64,000 nt of DNA from Paracoccus gahaiensis (GTDB taxonomy: Bacteria; Pseudomonadota; Alphaproteobacteria; Rhodobacterales; Rhodobacteraceae), in assembly GCF_005048225.1 (NCBI RefSeq), contig NZ_SUNI01000009.1, positions 83,928 to 147,927 on the forward strand, read 5' to 3'. Below, piece by piece: positions 27,129 through 35,144 of the stretch. Both the position numbers and the translations under genes were made by a program. The notes beneath the pieces were generated by a model that saw only the letters and a program-made list of their open reading frames with translations, was not told the DNA's origin and ran no database searches. Within the stretch, counting starts at the first letter, position 1. Each line of letters begins with the position of its first letter.

Positions 27129-29180
27129 TCAGACCCGGCGCCTGCTGCCGGTTTTCTGGTTCGTCAGGTTTGCAGACACGCGCCCCTGTGCCGTCGCTGC
27201 CTGCTGACTGATCTGGACGCTCTGCCCCTTGGCTTCCGAGAGGATGCGCGCTTCTAGGTCCGGCGATAGATCGACCATCAGAACAGACTGCCCGCCGCCC
27301 AGTTGGTTGTTCGGGATGACCATGCCGCTGTTGCGGGGCACGATGACCTCAGGGCCACGCTCACCGACCAGATAGGCCGATCCGCCAGACACCGGCCCGC
27401 CGTTCGCACGGGCGCCTGCCAGCCGCAGGGCACCGGTCAGCTTGTCGCCGCCGCCTGCGAGGAAGTTCATGGCGCCAGACAACAGCCCGCCGCCACCGCC
27501 CCCGCCGAACTGTCCCGCCAGGGCGCTGCGGATGCCGCTGGTCAGGATGTCGGACGCGATGCCCTTCAGGACTTGCGCCAAACCGTCCCGCAGGCTCTCA
27601 CCCGCGACCAGCGCCCCCGCCATGGCGTCAGCAATGCCGTCAATCGCATCTTCAAATTGTGCCTGAGACTTCTCTGCGGCCTCAAGTTCAGCCGTCAGAC
27701 GTCCGAATTGTTCCGCCTGTGCGTCGATCTGCGCCGACAGCTCCGCATTGACCGGGATGCCGCGCTTCTTCGCCTCGTCCAGCAGTTCCCACCGGGCCTC
27801 TGCAACGGCGATTTCCTCGTTCGTCTTGCCGATCAGCGTCAGTTCGCGCTCAAGGTTGAGCAGGTCGCGTTCCATGTTCTCGAAGAACGGGCGCTCTTCC
27901 TTGCCTGCCCCGCCCGATCTTCCCTTTCGGCCACCACCCCCGGCGCGCGCAGCCTTGGCCCGTGCAGCCTCGGCAGCGGCCATCTGTTCCTGCCAGTCAT
28001 AGCGGAAGGTTTGCTGTTCCTGCAGATCCAAGCCCCCGGCGCGGGCTGTAATGCTTTCGCCGTTCCCGAAGCGGCCCAGGCTAGGGATGCCAATCGTTCC
28101 GGAAACGCTGTTTGCCGCCTGGATAGCAGCCCCGAGAGCCCGCGTTAGATTGATTGCGCTGGCGGTCGCGGCATCGATCGATCCGGGGATCTGCGCGACG
28201 TTCGCCACAATATCGCCGGATGCACTGGCCGCGCCCGAAAGTGCAACAGACAGCTCCGAGGCAGCCAAGGTGCCTGTGATGGTCTGCCGCGTGCCATCCC
28301 GAAGATTGTCGTTGAGATAGCCGGACTCGGAATTGGCCTTGGTCAGGAATTCCGACAGCCTCAGCATTGCATCTGCCATCGCCTCGGGCGTGGCTGCCGC
28401 CTGCTGATCGGCCAAAAGGTCGCGCAGCTCGCGGGCCTGATCCACCGTCAGGGCATATTCTTCCTGCAACATCTGCGTCTGCTCTGTGAGCGCGCGCTGT
28501 GCTGCCGTGCCTTCGTTCAGGAAGTCCTCGGGCGCCAGGGCGCCTTGTGCAGCGTCGATACGCGCCAAGGTATCCAGCGCCCCTTGGAAGGTCGTGGAGA
28601 TAGCGTCTGCGCTGTCACGCAGCGAGGATATGGCGTCGATCTTGGCAATCTCGGCAAGCTGAACCAGCAGCCGCTGCGCTGCGCCCGCCGCTAGGCCATA
28701 TTTCTCGACCAGCTCCGCAGTCGGGGCGTTCGCTGCTTCAACGGCGCTGTAGTATTCATCGAGGGACGAATTCAGATCCTTGAGTGCGTCATCCAAGCCC
28801 TTGGCTTCTTCGCCAGCCCCAAAGAAGCTGGCCGCAAGGGGGATACCGGCAGCCGCAACCAGCCCCAAGGCGCCACCAAGGACGCCAAAGCCAGCCAATA
28901 GCTGCGGGAGTTGCTGTCCAAGAGCGCGCGCAGTGCCTTGCCCGGCCTCAATCTGAACGAAGATGTCCTGAAGCTGATAGCCGACGTTCTGCAGGCTGTT
29001 GCGAGCCTGGCCAGACATACTGCCGAAGGACTTACTGATCTGCTGATTGCCTTTCACAAAGCCCTGTTCAGACTTTCTGGCTGCGCCAATCGCCTTCGCT
29101 TCAAGGCGTGCCAACTGCTGCAGAAACTTCTGTTCCGTCAGGCCAATCGGGAGGATAAGACCAGCTTCAGCTTCCGCCAT
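27129..29180 (-). CDS. Phage tail tape-measure protein
   Basis: A 683-residue structural protein. In tailed phages the tape-measure protein sets tail length. Evidence: the N-terminal helical segment LARLEAKAIGAARKSEQGFV, the tape-measure-like NVGYQLQDIFVQIEAGQGTA with an Ala/Gly-rich hydrophobic stretch LLAGFGVLGGALGLVAAAGI, long coiled-coil Ala/Gln/Glu repeats, and the C-terminal GGPVSGGSAYLVGERGPEVI / VPRNSGMVIPNNQ signature common to these proteins. The start at 29180 (MAEAEAGLILPIGL) has AAAGGG eight bases upstream; ATG 29198 has none. Its coding overlaps the 79-residue gene by 14 bases. No tail tube, baseplate or chaperone gene accompanies it, which is odd for a tail protein. Confidence 0.85.
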   Translation of the reverse strand: MAEAEAGLILPIGLTEQKFLQQLARLEAKAIGAARKSEQGFVKGNQQISKSFGSMSGQARNSLQNVGYQLQDIFVQIEAGQGTARALGQQLPQLLAGFGVLGGALGLVAAAGIPLAASFFGAGEEAKGLDDALKDLNSSLDEYYSAVEAANAPTAELVEKYGLAAGAAQRLLVQLAEIAKIDAISSLRDSADAISTTFQGALDTLARIDAAQGALAPEDFLNEGTAAQRALTEQTQMLQEEYALTVDQARELRDLLADQQAAATPEAMADAMLRLSEFLTKANSESGYLNDNLRDGTRQTITGTLAASELSVALSGAASASGDIVANVAQIPGSIDAATASAINLTRALGAAIQAANSVSGTIGIPSLGRFGNGESITARAGGLDLQEQQTFRYDWQEQMAAAEAARAKAARAGGGGRKGRSGGAGKEERPFFENMERDLLNLERELTLIGKTNEEIAVAEARWELLDEAKKRGIPVNAELSAQIDAQAEQFGRLTAELEAAEKSQAQFEDAIDGIADAMAGALVAGESLRDGLAQVLKGIASDILTSGIRSALAGQFGGGGGGGLLSGAMNFLAGGGDKLTGALRLAGARANGGPVSGGSAYLVGERGPEVIVPRNSGMVIPNNQLGGGQSVLMVDLSPDLEARILSEAKGQSVQISQQAATAQGRVSANLTNQKTGSRRRV

Positions 29181-29406
29181 GGGAAATGCCCTTTCCATCT
29201 ACCGGCTGTTCGAAGGCCTGGAGCAGCGTCCGGCGCAGGCGCTGAGTCTTGGCGACAACCCTTTCAGCCGAGATGATCTGATTGAGGGTAGGCAGCGCAT
29301 CTTCCAGCGCCTGGTTGATCTGCTCACGTGTCGCGCCGGTCGCGGCCATGGTGTCGGCCATGTCCTTCGCGAGCTTGATTGCGTGCTTGATTGCCTGGTC
29401 AGCCAT
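29167..29406 (-). CDS. Small helical protein before tape-measure gene
   Basis: A 79-residue, probably all-helical protein (KHAIKLAKDMADTMAATGAT and NQIISAERVVAKTQRLRRTL). Its place between a capsid gene and the tape-measure gene, and its size, recall small tail-assembly chaperones, but no sequence link is seen. Starts with a TGATG overlap and ends inside the tape-measure gene. Function unknown. Confidence 0.65.
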   Translation of the reverse strand: MADQAIKHAIKLAKDMADTMAATGATREQINQALEDALPTLNQIISAERVVAKTQRLRRTLLQAFEQPVDGKGISHGGS

Positions 29407-29678
29407 CAGCGCGCCTCCAGCTGTGCGATACGATCCCGGCCCGCCCGAACCTCGTCTTCCAGCTTTTTGAGCCGTTCGTTGGCCCAGTTCAGGGAAACGA
29501 GAGTCATGCCCCGCATGAAGGCTTCATCAGCCATTTGAGGGCGCACCTCCGTGATGCTCTTGCCGGTGGATGCCGCAGTCGCTGCCATGGCCTCATCTGC
29601 GAACATATGAGCCGCGTGGTTCATCACCGCTTTCCGCTCGTCGTCCGTCAGATGGTACGGGAAAGCCGGGGTTTTCAT
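29406..29678 (-). CDS. Small coiled-coil protein after capsid gene
   Basis: A 90-residue protein starting MKTPAFPYHLTDDERKAVMN and ending in a coiled coil NERLKKLEDEVRAGRDRIAQ. ATGA overlap with the capsid gene and TGATG overlap with the following gene indicate a translationally coupled cassette. No family recognised; head-tail connector or scaffold roles are possible but unsupported. Confidence 0.65.
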   Translation of the reverse strand: MKTPAFPYHLTDDERKAVMNHAAHMFADEAMAATAASTGKSITEVRPQMADEAFMRGMTLVSLNWANERLKKLEDEVRAGRDRIAQLEAR

Positions 29679-30664
29679 GGCGTCACCGTCAGCGTCAGCT
29701 TGGCCATGACGTTCTCGGCAGCCGGCTGCATTGCGAAGGAAAGGACGGCCCGAACCGCAACCATGTTGTGCTGGAACATGCTCATCAGCGATCCATCGGG
29801 CATCTGCAGCGTTGCGGATTGGCTGCCGAAGATCCCCAGGTCCACCGCATCGGCTGCGATGTCGGATGCTGCGATCAGCGCAATCTCGTTTTCGCCCAAG
29901 GCATCGGTCAGCATTGCTGGCATATCGAAGATCGTGCCGCCGTTCGGGCCGACCGCCAAACGACCGCCTGCACTGTAGGGCGCCAGAATGGCCGCTGCAG
30001 TGGGGGAGAGAACCCAACGCAGGCGCTGGCCTGCTTTGGTGAAGAGGGCTCCTAGCGCTTGCTGTAGGCCCGCTACGGCCCCTTCTTCGCCGGTAACGTC
30101 CGCAATGAACTCTTGCGGGTTGGTGGCGTCCAAGATCTCGAACATGCGCAGGTCTGCCGCTTTGGCAATCGCGTTGCGCACCAGGGCGGTGACATAGGCT
30201 TGGCCGGGGGCGTCGAGGCGGCGCCATGCTTCCTTGTTGGCGACGATGATTGCACCCACGGACTCAGGCTGCAGCCTGACGCTGTCCATCTCGAAATCAG
30301 ACACGGGGATAATTTGCCCCTCTACGTGCTGGTGCGCGATGGGCTCCGTGGTCGCAAACAACAGGGGGGTGTTGATAGGCGCGCGCTGGAAGGAGCGATC
30401 CGTCAGCATCCGCAGGTAGGCGCTCGAAGTTGCGGCCAGTTCGAGGAAGGCCAGGACGGCAGTCGTCGCGCCAGCTTCAGCCAGACTGTCAGTGGACAGC
30501 GACTTGACCACATCGATGGCACGTTGAGGCGCCCGGTGCTCTTCCATGATTTCCGCATTCCAGCGCAGCGCCTTCGAGCGGGCAATCCAGCCGATAGAAG
30601 CCGCCTCTTCCAGTTTACGGGCAGATGCCGAAATATCGGCCATTCGTTGATTGAAGCTAGTCAT
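29675..30664 (-). CDS. HK97-fold major capsid-like protein
   Basis: A 329-residue protein whose C-terminal two thirds follow the HK97 capsid pattern: strand-helix PESVGAIIVANKEAWRRL, the helix VRNAIAKAADLRMFEILDAT, then LRWVLSPTAAAILAPYSAGG and the terminal SLMSMFQHNMVAVRAVLSFA, which resembles the end of HK97-type subunits. The N-terminal about 100 residues are helical and could be a delta-like scaffold domain. No capsid protease or portal is encoded nearby. SD AGAGG lies nine bases before the ATG, and 70 AT-rich bases upstream (30665-30734) could hold a promoter. The assignment is by pattern, not by alignment. Confidence 0.72.
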   Translation of the reverse strand: MTSFNQRMADISASARKLEEAASIGWIARSKALRWNAEIMEEHRAPQRAIDVVKSLSTDSLAEAGATTAVLAFLELAATSSAYLRMLTDRSFQRAPINTPLLFATTEPIAHQHVEGQIIPVSDFEMDSVRLQPESVGAIIVANKEAWRRLDAPGQAYVTALVRNAIAKAADLRMFEILDATNPQEFIADVTGEEGAVAGLQQALGALFTKAGQRLRWVLSPTAAAILAPYSAGGRLAVGPNGGTIFDMPAMLTDALGENEIALIAASDIAADAVDLGIFGSQSATLQMPDGSLMSMFQHNMVAVRAVLSFAMQPAAENVMAKLTLTVTP

Positions 30665-30734
30665 GTGATGAACCTCTGATTTCCTTGATTAAAGGATACT
30701 AGATTCATGTTATGTTCGCGACGGGGTGGGTGAC

Positions 30735-31094
30735 TTAGCCAGCCAAAGTCACCACGCGCCATAGGACGCCCGCGCGCGTGCGCTCAGTTCGCTCGATCAC
30801 CTCTGCCGACCGGCCTGACAGCCATCGCCCAAGGCTTTTGACGCTAGTGATAGACAGCCCCGAAAATGCCTGTGCAACATCTGGTGTCGGCTCGCCTGTG
30901 GCTTCGGCTGCCGCGCGCAACGCCTCGACGCTCTGCCAGAGTTCTGAAGCTGTAAACCAATCGCCACCGGTCAGCTCTGCAATCATTGGCATAGGATCGA
31001 TTACGGCAGGTTCGTCGATAAGGCCGACCAGCTGCGCCAGCATTGCCTCGATGCGCTCCAGCCTGCGTAGGATTGCTGCGTCATGCACGCTCAT
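30735..31094 (-). CDS. Hypothetical protein after small terminase
   Basis: A 119-residue protein. Residues 1-30 form a coiled-coil heptad region (AAILRRLERIEAMLAQLVGL). The C-terminal part, from GDWFTASELWQSVEALRAAA to SVKSLGRWLSGRSAEVIERT, looks like a winged-helix module of the kind found at the ends of mobile-element primases and regulators. Its ATG overlaps the terminase stop as ATGA, so it may cooperate in packaging or control. Confidence 0.6.
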   Translation of the reverse strand: MSVHDAAILRRLERIEAMLAQLVGLIDEPAVIDPMPMIAELTGGDWFTASELWQSVEALRAAAEATGEPTPDVAQAFSGLSITSVKSLGRWLSGRSAEVIERTERTRAGVLWRVVTLAG

Positions 31095-31486
31095 TGGCGA
31101 GGGCCATCGAACATCGCGAAAGGGTCATCCTCGTTGTCAGATGGCCGATGATTGACGCGCTGCCGGTCAACCGGTGTTGCGCCAAGCGATGCCAATCCTG
31201 CCCGATAGCTGCGAAGAGCCATGCCCGAAAGCGACTTACCCGCGATGATCTGCCCCCGCTGTATTGCCACCATCTCCACCAGCGCGCGGTCTTCATACAC
31301 CAGCCAGGGCAATTCCGTGGCGATGATCCGCCAAGCTCGCCGCGCTTCCGCTGTCAGGTAGCTTGATGGTTCGCCAAGTGTACGACCTGACAGCTTCGGC
31401 TCAGACCGGTCACGGTAACGCTGCGGGTTTTTGCGGTCAGCACCGGTCAGGCGGGCCTTTGCTAGTGAATTGCGGTGGCGTGACAT
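31091..31486 (-). CDS. P27-type small terminase subunit
   Basis: A 131-residue protein with the P27 family pattern: SRHRNSLAKARLTGADRKNP near the start, the central helix pair LTAEARRAWRIIATELPWLV and YEDRALVEMVAIQRGQI, and the closing LASLGATPVDRQRVNHRP, matching the LGxTPxxRxxV ending of the family. Small terminases recognise pac or cos DNA and feed the large subunit. No large terminase is present in the element, so this subunit would have to recruit one from a helper phage. SD GGAGA six bases before ATG 31486. Confidence 0.78.
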   Translation of the reverse strand: MSRHRNSLAKARLTGADRKNPQRYRDRSEPKLSGRTLGEPSSYLTAEARRAWRIIATELPWLVYEDRALVEMVAIQRGQIIAGKSLSGMALRSYRAGLASLGATPVDRQRVNHRPSDNEDDPFAMFDGPRQ

Positions 31487-31873
31487 GGGGTCTCCGAGGT
31501 GCTCATTCGTGGACGTTTCTCTGCTTCGGGGAGGCGCGGGTGGTAGGCGAAACCATGGCCATCTGCTGAGCCCCCCCCTGCCCGGCCCAAATCGGCACAT
31601 TTGCCCGGTTTTCAGGCAGAAATCGGGTCAAAACCGGCCCATTCGGCTGATATTTCATCGTGCGCGATGCAAATGCCCAATTCCTTATTCCAACACTTGG
31701 CTTGCGAATGCTTGCGCCGGTTATGCCCATGCTTGGCATCTCGGTCCTGGCCTTAGATTTACCAGTGAGTAGTGGTAGATAAGGATGTCCCTTCAGGGGG
31801 GACTGGTAAGTCATCAATGGGGTGGGTTTACGTCCCTTCTGAGGGGACTGGCTGTCACCTGAGAGGGGACTGG
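31487..31873. other. 387-base non-coding region with phased palindromes
   Basis: Between the small terminase gene and the winged-helix gene. Its right half contains copies of the palindromic repeat; the left half (about 31570-31780) is AT-richer and holds no family-like ORF. A 124-codon minus-strand frame spans it but its product is repetitive and is not accepted. The position next to a replication-type gene suggests an origin of replication. Confidence 0.6.
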
Positions 31874-31927
31874 TCATCTGGTCTTCGTCCCCTTTAAGGT
31901 GACAACCTGTCCCCTCTCAGGGGATGG
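31787..31927. repeat. Array of five phased palindromes (iteron-like)
   Basis: Five related 19-20-mers with consensus near GTCCCYTnnnAGGGGACTGG start at 31787, 31832, 31854, 31887 and 31909. Start-to-start distances are 45, 22, 33 and 22 bases, all close to whole helical turns. Each is an imperfect hairpin (GTCCC...GGGAC); copies four and five lie inside the 3' end of the winged-helix gene. Confidence 0.75.
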
Positions 31928-32380
31928 GATATTGTTTTGCCCATTGTGACCTTTGGGGTTCGAGGTCGCGTGCGCCCTCACCGGGAAGTCGCAGCCTTCC
32001 TGCCAGTGCAGATACAGCTTCCTGCCTGCATGCTCGCCCGGCAGCGCCAGTTCGGTGATCTCGTATGTAGGCGGAGCGCCTCTGCCTTCGACGCCCATCC
32101 GCCCATGCTCCCGCAGCACAAGAAAGCCCTTCGCTTGCAGGTCATGGAAGGCGCGCCCAACGGCATCCTTGTCGCGACCCATGCGTTGCGCCGCCTCTCG
32201 TACGGGTAAGCTGATACGCCCGTTATTATTGGCCTGTGGACCTTTCCACTCGAACTTGATCCACGGGTATAAGTTCTGCCCCAACGGCGACAGAGCGCGC
32301 CATGCCGGCGTCTCCATCGTGTTCCGGATCATCTTGGTCCAGTGCTCCGTACGCTCTTCGGACTTGCGATCACGCCCCAT
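31874..32380 (-). CDS. Winged-helix replication-initiator-like protein
   Basis: A 168-residue protein. The core WRALSPLGQNLYPWIKFEWK leads into NNNGRISLPVREAAQRMGRD and AVGRAFHDLQAKGFLVLREH, a winged helix-turn-helix of the type seen in mobile-element and plasmid initiators. The tail after residue 145 is low-complexity and its codons contain two of the five palindromes. An adjacent repeat array makes a Rep-origin pair plausible; a transcriptional regulator is the alternative. ATG 32380 overlaps the upstream gene by one base. Confidence 0.65.
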   Translation of the reverse strand: MGRDRKSEERTEHWTKMIRNTMETPAWRALSPLGQNLYPWIKFEWKGPQANNNGRISLPVREAAQRMGRDKDAVGRAFHDLQAKGFLVLREHGRMGVEGRGAPPTYEITELALPGEHAGRKLYLHWQEGCDFPVRAHATSNPKGHNGQNNIPSPERGQVVTLKGTKTR

Positions 32381-32619
32381 TATTCAGCGCGCTCTATGAG
32401 AGGGGCATCGTCATCAGGGTCTGAGCCGCCATGTGGATCATATAGATCTGCGACTAGCCGACGCATGAGGGCATATTGCTTTGGGGTTGGCGTCCAGTTC
32501 CGACGCCTTGAGTGCTTGGCGATAGACAGGGCAAAGCCCTTGGCCCATCCATCCTTCACGGCCTCGCAGACGCTCGGCCATGACCACAGCAGCTCTTCGA
32601 CAGAGGGGCCGGCATTCAT
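32380..32619 (-). CDS. Hypothetical protein upstream of replication-type gene
   Basis: A 79-residue basic-centre, acidic-tail protein (MNAGPSVEELLWSWPSVCEA, then AKHSRRRNWTPTPKQYALMR and the ending DPDDDAPLIERAE). Start at 32619 is fixed by ATGA overlap with the upstream gene. No recognised family; the Arg-rich turn could touch nucleic acid. Confidence 0.65.
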   Translation of the reverse strand: MNAGPSVEELLWSWPSVCEAVKDGWAKGFALSIAKHSRRRNWTPTPKQYALMRRLVADLYDPHGGSDPDDDAPLIERAE

Positions 32620-32975
32620 GATGCAGCCCTCCGCTTCAGAAGCTCGCGAAATGCTGCCTGATCCTGGGCATTCATAGCTTCGAACGTGGCAAAGCAATAG
32701 GCTTTCAGCTCGGCACGGGTTGCCCAGCTGGCCCAATCACGGGCAGTGGCCATCACGCCGCCAAAAGCGGGCAGCGGCCCACCTTGGCAGAAGCCTTCGA
32801 TCAACGTTTCTAGGAATAGTAGGCGGTCGGCAGGGTCACAATCAGCCACAGCGCAAGCTAAAACCCTTGCCGAATATTCACGGTTTAGGTTATGGTCAAT
32901 TATAGACAGCCAGTCTTGAACATCAGCCCCGGCAGCGCCCGCCAGCGTTCCGGGGCATTTGTTTTGCCTCGTCAT
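32616..32975 (-). CDS. Hypothetical protein after AlpA-like gene
   Basis: A 119-residue helical protein with five cysteines (ARVLACAVADCDPADRLLFL, FCQGG, YCFATFEAMN). AGAGGT lies six bases upstream of ATG 32975, which is why I use that start and not the earlier frame opening. No recognised family. Ten bases separate it from the AlpA-like gene. Confidence 0.65.
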   Translation of the reverse strand: MTRQNKCPGTLAGAAGADVQDWLSIIDHNLNREYSARVLACAVADCDPADRLLFLETLIEGFCQGGPLPAFGGVMATARDWASWATRAELKAYCFATFEAMNAQDQAAFRELLKRRAAS

Positions 32976-32985
32976 GGTGTACCTC

Positions 32986-33159
32986 TCAAGCCGCGCGGCG
33001 TGCAGCTTCCCAGGACTCGATTTCATCGAGCCTCCAACGGGTGCAGCCGGGCGAAAGGGAAATGGGTTTCGGGAAGGTCGGGTCGGCTTTCAACCAGCGC
33101 CAAACAGTCGGGCGAGTTACGCCATAACGCCCGGCAACCTGCTTATCAGATACGTACAT
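32986..33159 (-). CDS. AlpA-family regulator / excisionase
   Basis: A 57-residue MerR-type helix-turn-helix protein: MYVSDKQVAGRYGVTRPTVW followed by RWLKADPTFPKPISLSPGCT and RWRLDEIESWEAARRAA. This is the classic AlpA layout, with the helix-turn-helix in residues 5-24 and the wing SPGCTRWRLDEIE. AlpA-type proteins activate integrase or excision and satellite induction. SD GAGGAAAC precedes the ATG by three bases. The 61 AT-rich bases upstream (33160-33220) likely hold its promoter. Confidence 0.9.
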   Translation of the reverse strand: MYVSDKQVAGRYGVTRPTVWRWLKADPTFPKPISLSPGCTRWRLDEIESWEAARRAA

Positions 33160-33220
33160 TTTGTTTCCTCACGCTTCGGATAAGCACAAGAAAACACAAA
33201 GCAATATCACCTGTCGCGTT

Positions 33221-33724
33221 TTAGAAATCGCCGCTTTTTTTACACAACCCAAACTTATGAGCATTGCCTGATCGGACTGCGCGTTGAACCGCGTAGTACG
33301 CGTTCTTGACTGTGTCTGGGTTCATATGGGCTTTTGCTCGGTCGCCGTATTGTTTGCCGGCCTCTTGGAATAATTCGGAGGCAACAGTGAACGCTTCCGT
33401 CTTCGACTGCCGCGTTCCGGTTGAGTAGAAAGACCACGAAGCTTCATCGAGACGTAGAAGCCATTCAACCTTCTGATAAATCGCAGCGGCCTGCCTCGCA
33501 CGGGCTTCAATGACGAGCGGCGCCGCAACTCCTTGCCGTCGTTCAAAGCGCCCTTCTGCGTGCATCGTGACCATGCTCTCCAGACCAGGCACCGCCCATT
33601 CCGGAACAGGTACGTTATTCCAAATGGCTAGCAAGACCGCTTCATTCAGTGCGACAGGATTGCCACCCTCATACTCAAGGCGAAAACGACTGAACTCCTG
33701 TTCGAAGAATTGGTTTTGGTTCAT
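33221..33724 (-). CDS. Hypothetical protein next to integrase
   Basis: A 167-residue soluble protein. The first part (EYEGGNPVALNEAVLLAIWN, VPEWAVPGLESMV) recalls small proteins of unknown function often found next to integrases in mobile elements; the second half is Lys/Arg-rich and helical (DRAKAHMNPDTVKNAYYAVQ). Its ATG overlaps the integrase stop as TGATG, so it is co-translated with int. Function unknown. Confidence 0.65.
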   Translation of the reverse strand: MNQNQFFEQEFSRFRLEYEGGNPVALNEAVLLAIWNNVPVPEWAVPGLESMVTMHAEGRFERRQGVAAPLVIEARARQAAAIYQKVEWLLRLDEASWSFYSTGTRQSKTEAFTVASELFQEAGKQYGDRAKAHMNPDTVKNAYYAVQRAVRSGNAHKFGLCKKSGDF

Positions 33725-34983
33725 CAGGCTGCCCCCAAGAACTTAGCCCAGTCGGCCATCATCTGCCGCCGCTTTTCGATCATATCCCCGCGCCGGTATG
33801 CCCGCTCAACCTCAGACCCGACGCGATGCGCCAGGGCGATCTCCGCCATATCGCGGGGATAGTCTGTTTGTTCGGCTGCCCAGTCGCGGAAGGTGCTCCG
33901 CAGCCCGTGGGGCACCGCTGGGCGGCCTGAGCGTGGGTCTAGCCACCCTGCCCTTCCGGCCTTCACCTCGTCGGCCTGCATGCGGCGCATGACAGCACTG
34001 ATGGTCATGTCGGACAGCTGCCCGCCTCGGGGCGCTGCGAAGATGTACGGCGAGTCCGCCAGTCTCGGCATGGCTTCGACTATGGCGACGGCCTGATCAG
34101 TCAGCGCCACCCGATGCTCACGCTCTGCCTTCATGCGTTCGGCGCTGATGGTCCAGATCTTCGCTGCGGTGTCGATCTCTGCCCAGGTCGCCCCGCGCAC
34201 CTCTCCCGATCGGCTTGCGCATAGTGCTGCGAATTCCAAGGCCCGGGCAGCGATGCCCTGGCGCTTGCGCAACGCATTAAACCAAGTAGCCGCCTCGTCC
34301 ATTGCCACAGCGGGTTGATTGCCCTTGGCTGTGATCTTCGCGGGCTTGGGTAGCAGGGCGTTCAGGTTGCCACGCCACCGCGCGGGGTTGTCGCCCGTCC
34401 TATGACCGCCGACTGTGGACCAGGACAAGATTGCCTCGATACGGGATCGCACCCTAGATGCCGTTTCCGTCTTCTCGTGCCAGATTGGCTCCAGCACGCG
34501 AAGCATGTCCTGCACAGCGATATCATCCACGAGCATGTCGCCAATATGGGGTAAGACGAACCGTTCAATTGAAGACTTCCAGCGGGTCCGGTCGGCATCA
34601 GTGCCAAGCTCTGCCAGCTTTGCATCTGCATACTTCCTGAAGGCATCCCCGAACGTAAGGCCGCGCTTCTGAGAGGCTGTTAGGGCCGCTCTGGCTGCCT
34701 TGCGCTCCTCTATAGGGTCGATGCCCCGCCAGACCTTGTCCTTCGCCTCTCGTGCCCTCTCACGGGCCTGAGCGAGGCCCACGTCAGGATAGGCGCCCAG
34801 GCCCAGATCGCGGCGCTTATCCCCAATGGTCGTGCGCAAGATCCAGCTCCGCGCACCGGTAGGCGTGATCTGCAGATAGAGGCCCGACACTCCCCCGACT
34901 GCGAGCATGGCGTTCCGCCCGCTGCCGGGGTGCGTTAGCCGCTTCACTTCGATGGGGGACAATTCAGTCACCAACTTCGGCAT
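33724..34983 (-). CDS. P4-type tyrosine recombinase (integrase)
   Basis: Site-specific recombinase of 419 residues that would integrate the element at tRNA-Ala. N-terminal DUF4102 arm-binding domain (GLYLQITPTGARSWILRTTI to AREAKDKVWRGIDPIEERK), SAM-like core-binding domain (about 108-190) and catalytic domain with R258 (ASRSGEVRG), K285, H359-R362 (HGLRSTFRDWA), H386 (ALAHRVG) and nucleophile Y396 (ERAYRRGD). All catalytic residues are present. ATG 34983 gives MPKLVTELSPIEVKRLTHPG, the usual start. It lies 145 bases inside the attR copy, the normal place for tRNA-targeting elements. Confidence 0.95.
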   Translation of the reverse strand: MPKLVTELSPIEVKRLTHPGSGRNAMLAVGGVSGLYLQITPTGARSWILRTTIGDKRRDLGLGAYPDVGLAQARERAREAKDKVWRGIDPIEERKAARAALTASQKRGLTFGDAFRKYADAKLAELGTDADRTRWKSSIERFVLPHIGDMLVDDIAVQDMLRVLEPIWHEKTETASRVRSRIEAILSWSTVGGHRTGDNPARWRGNLNALLPKPAKITAKGNQPAVAMDEAATWFNALRKRQGIAARALEFAALCASRSGEVRGATWAEIDTAAKIWTISAERMKAEREHRVALTDQAVAIVEAMPRLADSPYIFAAPRGGQLSDMTISAVMRRMQADEVKAGRAGWLDPRSGRPAVPHGLRSTFRDWAAEQTDYPRDMAEIALAHRVGSEVERAYRRGDMIEKRRQMMADWAKFLGAA

Positions 34984-35127
34984 TTCACACCCACGGCCTA
35001 CCCATCGAAAACCGTAGTGGATGCGTGATACTGGACGCAACATGATGTTACGGGGGCTTGGCTTAACTCCTTGTCGATAAACAGAAGATTTACCAGATTG
35101 CGACAGCGTGAGACGCAAGGGCGGTGT

Positions 35128-35144
35128 CCCTTGGCTCCACCAGA
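35128..35144 (+). repeat. attR, 17-bp core
   Basis: CCCTTGGCTCCACCAGA identical to the tRNA-Ala 3' end at 25215-25231. No other tRNA structure surrounds it, as expected for the displaced end of an integrated element. Confidence 0.93.

Noticed and set aside
31503..31877. 124-codon minus-strand ORF after the winged-helix gene
   Set aside because: The N-terminal third is made of the palindrome repeats translated (SPLSG, SPQKG, SPLKG) and the rest has no protein-like pattern. The region is better read as a non-coding repeat or origin region.
31787..31927. Possible CRISPR array
   Set aside because: Only five short palindromes with unequal spacing (45, 22, 33, 22) and no spacer-like unique 30-mers or cas genes.
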